Assembly (NCBI RefSeq): GCF_007565055.1
Contig: NC_044561.1
Location: 28,242,114 to 28,306,113 of the forward strand
Reading direction: 5' to 3'
Source of the DNA: Rhinopithecus roxellana
Taxonomy: Eukaryota; Chordata; Mammalia; Primates; Cercopithecidae
DNA: 64,000 bases
A program made the position numbers and the translations under genes. The notes below the pieces were generated by a model. That model made no database searches, was not told where the DNA came from, and saw nothing but the letters and a program-made list of their open reading frames with translations. Shown one piece after another: positions 56,757 to 64,000 of this stretch; position 1 is the stretch's first letter; every line of letters begins with the position of its first letter.

Positions 56757-56925
56757 AATAGATATAGTCTTGCCATGTTATCCAGGCTCGAATGCAGTGA
56801 CTACTCATGGGTGCAATCATAGCTCACTGCAGCCTCGAACTCCTGGGCTCAAATGATCCTCCTGCCTCAGCCTCCCAAGTAGCTGGGACTACAGGTGTGT
56901 GCTAACACACCCAGCTACCTAATAT
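56757..56925 (-). mobile_element. Alu monomer remnant (FLAM/AluJ)
   Basis: One old reverse arm: AGTCTTGCCATGTTATCCAG ... GCCTCGAACTCCTGGGCTC ... GTGCTAACACACCCAGC. Confidence 0.75.
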
Positions 56926-57322
56926 GCTTTTGCTGTCTTAGATCCCATGCAGGATCCCACAGGACACGGAGTCATCGAGTCTCCTCAGGCTGCTCCTGGC
57001 TGTGAGAGTTTCTTAGGCTTTCCTTATGTTTGATGACCTGGACAGTTTAAGGAGGATTGGTCAGGAATTTTGTAGATGTCCCTTGATTGCAATGTCTGAT
57101 GTTTTTCTCAGAGATAGACTGAGGTTTTGTGGAGGAAGATTGTAGAAGTAAGGGCCCTTCTCATCCCATCTTACAAGGCGATATGCCATCAACATGACTC
57201 CTCACTGCTGGTGTTGACCTTGGTCATCTGGCTGAGTTGTGCTTGTCAGTTTCTCCACTGCAGTGTTTCCCTTCCCATTCTGTATGTACAATTCGATGGA
57301 AGTCAGAGCCACCTTTGTCTAT
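56926..57322. other. Unique DNA, no gene recognised
   Basis: Mixed-composition sequence resembling no repeat that I know. No exon evidence. Confidence 0.4.
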
Positions 57323-57332
57323 TAAAATTTTT

Positions 57333-57625
57333 TTCTTTTTTTTTAGATAGAGTCTCGCTCTATCACCCAGGCTGGAATGCAGTGGCTTGATCTCAGCTCA
57401 CTGCAACCTCCACCTCCCAGGTTCAAGCGATTCTCCTGCCTCAGCCTCCCGAATAGCTGGGACTACAAGTGCTTGCCACCATGCCCGGCTAATTTTTGTA
57501 TTTTTAATAGAGACAGGGTTTCACCGTGTTGGGCCAGGCTGGTCTTGATCTCCTGACCTCGTGATTCACCCGCCTCAGCCTCCTAAAGTGCTGCGGGCAT
57601 GAGCCACCACGCCCAGCCTATACCG
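57333..57625 (-). mobile_element. AluS, left part of an inverted pair
   Basis: Reverse Alu, TTTTTTTTAGATAGAGTCTCG to GAGCCACCACGCCCAGCC. It is followed within 20 bp by a forward Alu fragment. Confidence 0.88.
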
Positions 57626-57639
57626 TTCCCGGCCTATAT

Positions 57640-57747
57640 AGGCAGGATAATCGCTTGAACCCTGGAGGTGGAGGTTGCAGTGAGCTGAGATCTCACCACT
57701 GCAGTCCAGCCTGGGTGATAGAGCGATACTCTGTCTCAATAAATAAA
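57640..57747 (+). mobile_element. Alu right-arm fragment, inverted relative to neighbour
   Basis: Forward GGCAGGATAATCGCTTGAAC ... CCAGCCTGGGTGATAGAGCG with AATAAATAAATAA tail. TAAAATTTTT lies both at 57323-57332 and 57748-57757, so the two Alu parts may have entered as one composite. Confidence 0.75.
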
Positions 57748-57891
57748 TAAAATTTTTATCTATATAAAACACCATGAAAAATTAATGTTATTCTATGCAG
57801 CCAATAGTTACTTAGATTTACCCACATATTTAAACATTTACTATCTTAGCCATTTTGAGGTAACATGAAGTACATTCTCATTGCTGGATGC

Positions 57892-58600
57892 TGATACAGT
57901 TTGGATGTTGTCCTCTTCAAATCTGAGGTTGAAATTTGATCCCCAGTGTTGGAGGTGGGGCCTGGTGGGAGGTGTTTGTATCATGAGGGTGGACCCCTCA
58001 TGAATGGCTTGGTGCTTAACAGCGAGTTCTGCCTTTATTAGTTCCCGTGAAAGCTGGTTGTTAAGGACAGCCTGGCACCTCCTTCCCCCACTCCTCCCTC
58101 CTTCCTCTCTCCATGGGATGCCTGCTCCCTTTCCCCTTCTGCTATGAATGGAAGCTTCCTGAGGCCTCACCAGAAGCAAATGCTGGTGCCATGTTTCTTT
58201 GTAACAGCCTGAAGAACTCTGAGCCAAATAACCATCTTTTCTTTTCTTTTTGAGATGGAGTTTCGCTCTTGTCGCCCAGGCTGGCATGCAACGGCATGAT
58301 CTCGGCTTACCGCAACCTCTGCCTTCCGGGTTCAAGTGATTCTCCTGCCTCAGCCTCCCGAGTAGCCGGGATTACAGGCATGCACCACCCAGCCTGGCTA
58401 ATTTTGTATGTTTAGTAGAGACAGGGTTTCTCCATGTTGGTCAGACTGGTCTTGAACTCCTGACCTCAGGTGATCTGCCCGCCTCAGTCTCCCAAAGTGC
58501 TGGGATTACAGGTGTGAGCCACTGCGCCTGGCTACGATCTTTTCCTTATAAATTGTCCAACCTCTGGTATTCCTTTCTAGCAATGCAGCAAATTAAGACA
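57892..58600 (+). mobile_element. MST-like MaLR LTR, split by AluS
   Basis: TGATACAGTTTGGATGTTGTC, GGAGGTGGGGCCTGGTGGGA, CCCCTCATGAATGGCTTGGT and the end CAGCAAATTAAGACA fit an MST/THE-type LTR. Interrupted by the Alu at 58242. Confidence 0.85.
58242..58533 (-). mobile_element. AluS in MST LTR
   Basis: Reverse Alu. ATCTTTTC at 58234-58241 and 58537-58544 are the likely TSD cores, both LTR sequence. Confidence 0.92.
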
Positions 58601-59970
58601 GGCACCAGCCCCACCATCCATCTCCAGAACTGTCTTGGGCAGGACCTGTGGTCACCTCCACTGGCCTTTGTCATCAGCACCTACACGGTGGGCCTGGGAT
58701 TGATGTCACTCTCTCCCTTTAGCTTCCCCTCTTGGAAGGAAAGGCATCAAGGGCGTGCCCCCCTCTCTGCTCAGGATCCTCCAGACAGCTGGCCTCCAGG
58801 TCATCTGCCCGAGGCTGACCTCCGGCCACCTGGCGTCCTGCTGTGCCCCCAGGTTCCTCCTCTGTGGTCAGATGGTTTTCACTTCTCTGGCCTGAGTCAG
58901 GGGCTGGTGGGTGGGGCAGTGGCTCGCACTGGGTTCACCTGTTAGAGTGCAGGGGTAGGGGTAGCTCCCCAGAAGGAGGGGCAACAAAGATGGACGACAC
59001 ACAGCAAAGCTGTGGGCGTGTCTGCCACAGGCCAGTGTCCCTGGATGCCTTGGGTGGGGTGGGGCTGAGGCAGGCAGCCTGGCAGGTCAGAATTTCTGAG
59101 GCCCTGGCCCTGGGCTTCTGTCCCTAGAGATGCAGTGAGCACAGGCCTTCCTAGAAGGGGGGCTGGCCCACCAGAAGCCCAGACCTGGCCCCTGCCACCA
59201 ACTTGTCCTTCCTCAGCCCCTAGCTCCAGCCAGATCCCCAGAGATGAGTGACCCTGGTGACCTGCAAGGCTAGCCCCACCGTCCTTCATCTCCCTCCTCT
59301 CGCCCGGCCCAGCCTAGAGGAGAAGTGTGGTGTAAGCATAGCTGTGAACAGTCAGCTCCCCTGGGCTGAAGACCCAGAAATGCTGCTCCAGGGCCCACGC
59401 AGCCCTGGGCTGCCCCATGTGGCTTCCAGGGGCACAGCCCTCAGCACAGAAGGCTGTAGGTGTGGCCTGCAGCAGGGGGTGGAGGCTGGGAAGGGCTTGG
59501 GGGGTCCAGGGGATGGGTCAAGGCCTGTTCAGAGCCAGCCTGCAACCACCTGCTCCCCAGCCAGCCCTCGGGCCCTGCTCTGCAATAGGTTCAGTTGCCC
59601 TGTGTTTGCCTTCCTGGCCCCAACCCAGGTAGGAGGATCCTGGCACACCTGCTGGCTGCAGGCTGCCCTTCCTCCTCCTCGGGTGAAGAGATGCCCACTC
59701 TGAGCTGTGCAGCCGGGAGCCAGGGTGAGCTGAGCCCCCACCTGCTGCCCCAGGGGACCCTGCCACGTCTCTCTTAGCCTAACTTAGCTGTGCATCAACC
59801 TCCCACCTGCCCTGCATTGGCTGGCCCCTGGGCTCACTGGGGCCACCTTGTGGCTGCTCACGGCCTCAGCCCCACAAGTTGAGGCCTGATTTCCACACCA
59901 GCTGCATTTGTCCTCTGTGGACTTTTGTCCTCTGTGCCACCTTCATGGGTGGCACCTTCTAGAAGTACTT
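58601..59970. other. Unique GC-rich DNA, no gene recognised
   Basis: No repeat recognised. Open frames up to 151 codons on plus (59248-59703) have no recognisable domain. Confidence 0.4.
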
Positions 59971-59986
59971 CTAAACCCCATGGGGG

Positions 59987-60282
59987 GCCAGGCACGCTGG
60001 CTCATGCATGTAATCCCAGCACTTTGGGAGACCGAGGCAGGCGGATCACCTGAGGTCAGGAGTTCGAGACCAGCCTGGCCAACATGGTGAAACTCCGTCT
60101 CTACTAAAAATACAAAAAATTAGCCGGGCGTGGTGGCTCATGCCTGTAATCCCAGCTACTCGGGAGGCTGAGGCAGGAGAATCACTTGAACTTGGGGGGT
60201 GGGAGGTTACAGTGAGCCGAGATCGCGCCACTGCACTCTAGCCTGGGCGACAGAGCGAGACTCGGTTCCCCCCCCAAAACAA
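59987..60282 (+). mobile_element. AluS
   Basis: Forward Alu with TSD CTAAACCCCATGGGGG (59971-59986) and CTAAACCCTATGGGGG (60283-60298), one mismatch. The A tail is replaced by a C8 run and CAAAACAA. Confidence 0.94.
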
Positions 60283-60298
60283 CTAAACCCTATGGGGG

Positions 60299-61552
60299 AA
60301 GATGCACGTTTTCGTTTATAGGCTCTTCCTGTTTCACATGAGGAGCATCGCAGGACGCATCTGTTCCGACACGAAGGGCACCAGGTCGCTGGGAGCAAAA
60401 AGAGGGATCCTGAGAGGCCGTCTGGGAAAGAGAGAACCGAAAGACAGTGACAGCAGTGACGATGGCTCACAACTCCTGTGTGCCGGGCACCATTCTGGGC
60501 ACTTTATACGAACCCGTGAAGAGAGTGGCTGTCAGCATGAGAGGAGCTCTGGGGACACGAGATGGCTCGCAATGGGGCTCCTTCCTCTACCTCCCCACAA
60601 AGCCTTTGGTAGACTCCACGGCCTCATATGCCTTCAGATGAGTTTGTGTGGAAGTGGAGTGTGGGGCGTGCAGGCCTGAGAGCAGGGGCAAGGCCTGTCC
60701 CCTTGGGGTCACTTCACCCTCACAGGGATGCTGGAGCAGGCCTGGGATCCCCACATCACGTGGAGGGAATAACCAGGGCTCCCAGAGCTGGAGCACAGTG
60801 CCCAGGCTGTGGCCGCAGCATGACCCAGGCCTTCAGGGGGCATTTCTCCACCCACCATGGCCCTCCCAGCCCCCCTTGCTTTCCAAGGCCGGCCCAGAGC
60901 CCCAGGCCTCTCAAGTCTCCTACATCCCCAGTCCCCCAAGGTCCCAAAGATTTCCCAAGGTCGCTTAGGCCTCTGGAGGTCCCCCAAGGCTCCCCAGGCC
61001 CCCAAGGCCCAAAAGATCCTCCAGAGACCCCTCAAAGCCTTCCCAGGCCCCTCAACGATCCCAAGGCCCCCCAGGCCCCTTAGGCCTTCCTAAAGCCCCA
61101 CAAGGTCTCCTAGGTCCTCCAAATTCCCAAGACTCCCCAAGGCCCTATGTGGCCCTCAAGACCCCCAGACCTCCCTGCATCCTCAGCCCTCCAGGAGACC
61201 CTGTCAGTAGCTGCCTCTTCTGGGATGGCCAGGCTGAAGTCCCCAGGGGAAATCCACCTGTTCAGCTCCTTACTTCCTGACACCAGCTATTGGTCCTGGG
61301 CTGACCTATGGTATGGTGCCTTGGGATCACATGACCACCAGGCATTGTCACATGGTGTCAAACATGGCTGCCTACAGCACCACCATAGGAGAGATGGAAG
61401 TGAGTTCTTCTGCAGCACCCCAGAGCCGGCCTGCAGTCATGGAGGTCTCCCCAGAGGCGTCCACGAAGCTGCCTGCCAACCTGGGTGCCCCAGGCATGGG
61501 CCCCATAAGCCTGCCCTAGGAGGAGAACAGTTTGTGTGACACAGGGAGCTGA
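60299..61552. other. Unique DNA with C-rich degenerate repeat
   Basis: 60455-60520 (GTGCCGGGCACCATTCTGGG, then CACTTTATACGAACCC) looks like an old MIR/L2-class remnant. The rest is unique apart from the CCAAGG-rich tract at 60885-61150. Confidence 0.4.
60885..61150. repeat. Degenerate CCCCAAGG-type tandem tract
   Basis: About 260 bp of loosely repeated CCCCCAAGGCYCC, CCCAGGCCCC and CCAAAG blocks with no constant period. It yields artificial proline-rich open frames. Confidence 0.75.
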
Positions 61553-61570
61553 GGCTGGGTCTGAATCTTT

Positions 61571-61869
61571 TTTTTTTTTTTTTTTTTTTTTTGAGACTGA
61601 GTCTTGCTCTGTCACCCAGGCTGGAGTGCAGTGGTGCAATCTCACCTCACTGCAACCTCCACCTCCCGGGTTCAAGCGATTCTCCTGCCTCAGCCTCCCT
61701 AGTAGCTGGGATTACAGGTGTGCACCATCACACCTGGCTAATTTTTGTATTTGTAGCAGAGATGGGGTTTCTCCATATTGGGCAGGCTGGTCTGAACTCC
61801 TGACCTCAGGTGATTCACCTACCTCAGCCTCTCAAAGTGCTGGGATTACAAGTGTGAGCCACCATGCCT
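61571..61869 (-). mobile_element. AluS
   Basis: Reverse Alu with TSD GGCTGGGTCTGAATCTTT (61553-61570) and GGCTGGGTTTGAATCTTT (61870-61887), one mismatch. Confidence 0.95.
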
Positions 61870-61887
61870 GGCTGGGTTTGAATCTTT

Positions 61888-62354
61888 AACACTTCCCCTC
61901 TGCTCCTGGAGCCCCTCCCATAGCCAGCCCTTGCTCACCAGCGGGGGAACCAGCAGCCCCTTCCTCACCCCTACATACCCCTCCTGGGGGTTGGGGTCTC
62001 TCTCAGCAATACCAGTGCCATGACGCATCCCTCGTCCTCTCTGCTCCTTTCCCTCATCTGGAGGCCTAGGCCCAGTCATCCAGCCAGCCTCCACCCAGCT
62101 CCTCTCTCTGCACACAAAGACTGACCCCATCAAGCTGCACTCCCTGAAACACACCAACAAACCAGAAACTCAGCCTCCCCTTTGCCCACAGGATGCCCAC
62201 GGGCAAAACTGTCACCAAGAGGAGGAAGGAGGGGCCCAAACCGGCTCTGTCTCTGTGGAGAAAGAGCCTGCCTGGGGCTGGACCCTGGTTGTGTGGCTTC
62301 AGGTATGAGTCCCTTCCCCTTCTTGGGCCCTAGTCCCCTCACTGCACACCTAGG
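61888..62354. other. Unique DNA, no gene recognised
   Basis: No repeat or exon recognised. Confidence 0.4.
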
Positions 62355-62560
62355 GTGATAGCATGTCATGGCCCAGGGTTAAGAGCACAGACTGGAGAGG
62401 GACTCCCTGGGCTTGACTTCTGGCTCTGCTGCACACTGGCTGTGTGACTCTGAACAAGTAACCTAGCCTCTCTGTGCCTGAATTTCCTTGTCTGTTAATA
62501 GGGATCAAACAGAATATACCATTGAGGTCGTTAAGAGTCAGTAAATTAATGTTTATAAAG
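62355..62560 (+). mobile_element. MIR
   Basis: GGGTTAAGAGCACAGACTGG, then CTTCTGGCTCTGCTGCACAC, GCTGTGTGACTCTGAACAAG and CTCTCTGTGCCTGAATTTCC: a clear MIR on plus. Confidence 0.88.
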
Positions 62561-62582
62561 TATTTATTATTATTATTATTAA
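62561..62582. repeat. (TTA)n microsatellite
   Basis: TTATTATTATTATTA between the MIR end and a reverse Alu; possibly the decayed Alu tail. Confidence 0.85.
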
Positions 62583-62589
62583 GTATTTT

Positions 62590-62875
62590 TACATAGAGTC
62601 TCACTCTGTCACCCAGACTGGAGTGCAGTGGTGCAATCTTGGCTCACTGCAACCTTTGCCTCTCGGATTCAAGTTGAGTCTCATGCGCCTTAGCCTACTG
62701 AGTAGCTAGGATTATGGGCCCTGCCACCACACCCGGCTGATTTTTTATGTTTTTGGTAGAGACAGGGTTTCACCATGTTGGCCAGGCTGATCTCAAACCC
62801 CTGACCTCAAGTCATCCGCATGCCTTGCCCTCCCAAAGTGCTGGGATTACAGGTATGAGCCACTGCGGCCAGCCA
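62590..62875 (-). mobile_element. AluS/J, diverged
   Basis: Reverse Alu CATAGAGTCTCACTCTGTCAC to GAGCCACTGCGGCCAGCC. It adjoins the L1 at 62876. Confidence 0.88.
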
Positions 62876-63821
62876 GGATTATTATGATTTGTTTCTTGCT
62901 GATTTGAGTTCCTTGTAGATTCTGGGTATTAGTCCTTTGTCAGATGCATAGTTTGCAAAGATTTTCTCCCATTCTCTAAGCTGTCTGTTTACTTCTGCTG
63001 TGTAGAAGCTTTCTAGTTTAAGTAGGTCCTGAATATTTACTTTTGTTTTTGTTACATTTGCCTTTGGAGCCTTCGTCATAAATATTTAGCCTAGGCCAAT
63101 GTTCGTAAGAGTTTTTCCTAGCGTTCCTTCTAGAAGTTTTATGATTTCAGGACTTAGATTTAAGTATTTAACCCATTATGAATTAATTTTTGTATATGGT
63201 AAGAAATAGGGATCCAGTTCCATTCTTCTACATGTGGCTATCCAATTTTCCCAGCACCATTTATTGAATAGAATGTCATTTTCCCAGTTTATGTTTTTGT
63301 ATACTTTGTGGAAGATCAGTTGGCTATAAGTATTTGGCTTTATTTCTGGATTCTCTATTCTGTTCTATTGGTCTATATATCTACCCTGATGCTAGTACAT
63401 GATACCAGTAGACACTTTCTTGGTACTGTCTTGATTACTACATCCTTATAGTATAATTTGAAGTTGGGTAATGTGATGCCTCCAGATTTGTTTTTTGCTT
63501 AGGATTGGTTTGGCTATTCAGGTTCTTTTTTGATGCCATATGAATTTTAAGACTGCTTTTTCTAATTCTGTGAAGAATGACGTTGGTATTTTGGTTGGAA
63601 TTGCGGTGACTCTGTAGATTGCTTTGGGTGGTATGGTCACTTTCAAAATATTGACTGTTCTAATCCATGAACATGGGATATATTTCCATGTGTTTTTGTC
63701 ATCTATGATTTCTTTCAGCAGTGTTTTATAGTTCTCTTTGTGGAGATCTCTCACCTCCTTGATTAAGTATATTCCTAAGCATTTTACTTTTTGTGTCTAG
63801 GTACTGTAAAAGGGACTGAGT
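62876..63821 (-). pseudogene. L1 ORF2 3' region, broken
   Basis: This is the antisense of the last third of L1 ORF2, which encodes the endonuclease/reverse transcriptase used for target-primed retrotransposition. On minus, 63754-63518 encodes ENYKTLLKEIIDD and PCSWIRTVNILK-type sequence with FFTELEKAVLKFIWHQKR. After a stretch with several stops, 63079-62882 encodes TPKAN-like sequence and EWEKIFANYASDKGLI with IYKEL. The order matches ORF2. The EN and RT catalytic domains lie outside this piece, and frameshifts and stops make it non-functional. Old primate or mammalian-wide L1; 5' and 3' ends are not visible. Confidence 0.9.
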
Positions 63822-63886
63822 TAAAACTCCTGACCTCAGATGATCCATCTGCCTTGGCCTCCCAAAATACTAGGATTACAGGCATG
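63822..63886 (-). mobile_element. Alu fragment, reverse
   Basis: AACTCCTGACCTCAGATGATC, then CCCAAAATACTAGGATTACA, cut at AGGCATG. Only the middle of a reverse Alu remains. Confidence 0.85.
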
Positions 63887-64000
63887 GACCAACCTGATGA
63901 AACTCCATCTCTACTAAAAATACAAAAATTAGTCAGGCATGGTGGCAGGTGCCTATAATCCTAGCTACTCAGGAGGCAGAGGCAGGAGAACTGCTGACCC
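63887..64000 (+). mobile_element. Alu fragment, forward, runs off the window
   Basis: GACCAACCTGATGAAACTCC, then ACAAAAATTAGTCAGGCATG and CTACTCAGGAGGCAGAGGCA. It joins head-to-head with the reverse fragment before it and continues past the window end. Confidence 0.88.

Noticed and set aside
60885..61150. Collagen-like or proline-rich exon
   Set aside because: The open frames come from a degenerate C-rich tract without constant period, and no splice sites frame it.
63518..63754. Possible host gene with reverse-transcriptase-like peptide
   Set aside because: The peptide is the standard L1 ORF2 C-terminal region, with stops downstream; it is a retrotransposon remnant.
1..64000. CRISPR array, operon, phage or defence system
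   Set aside because: No direct repeats with unique spacers, no clustered coding frames and no ribosome binding sites; the sequence is clearly primate nuclear DNA.

Overview
This window reads as primate nuclear DNA, most likely from an Old World monkey. About forty Alu copies lie in it. The youngest ones, at about 1641, 7713, 25592, 39668, 51540 and 53779, share a 5' end reading GGCTCAAGCC, and most read CCGGCCACTGC or TCTGGCCACTGC in the right arm; the usual human AluY reads GGCTCACGCC and CGCGCCACTGC. L1, MIR, ERVL-MaLR LTR and hAT fossils are also present. There is no bacterial or viral gene organisation, no operon, no rRNA or tRNA and no CRISPR array. I found no protein-coding exon that I can name.

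Layout. 0-16 kb is Alu-rich, GC-rich, probably intronic or intergenic DNA, with a roughly 0.85 kb minisatellite at 8.34-9.19 kb. 16.7-20.3 kb is a pile of old L1 pieces holding two minisatellites whose units look like amplified pieces of the L1 itself. 20.3-32.3 kb is Alu-rich with a hAT-type DNA transposon fossil (20.89-21.6 kb) and a small AT-rich unique block (29.75-30.12 kb). 32.3-37.5 kb is unique and nearly Alu-free, and carries two inverted repeats: a 118 bp near-palindrome at 34.81 kb and a 194 bp inverted duplication at 36.35/36.84 kb. 38.8-40.5 kb holds old L1 3' ends. 40.5-42.0 kb holds several MIRs.

A strong CpG island at about 45.54-46.64 kb, in an Alu-free surround (42.6-50.4 kb), is the only clear gene-regulatory landmark. 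On the minus strand it has GC boxes, a TTTAA element and a good splice donor, so a gene may start there and run leftwards, making 0-45 kb its first intron. This is inference. 48.7-58.6 kb contains four MaLR-type LTRs, three of them split by Alus; in one, the internal 20 bp repeat has expanded into a minisatellite of about 1.6 kb (54.61-56.21 kb). The window ends in an L1 ORF2 remnant on the minus strand (62.88-63.82 kb) and a head-to-head Alu junction.

The most unusual theme is that three of the window's minisatellites appear to have been seeded inside transposable elements. I see no evidence of a novel multi-gene system. Repeat family names come from memory of consensus sequences, and boundaries are good to a few to tens of bases.
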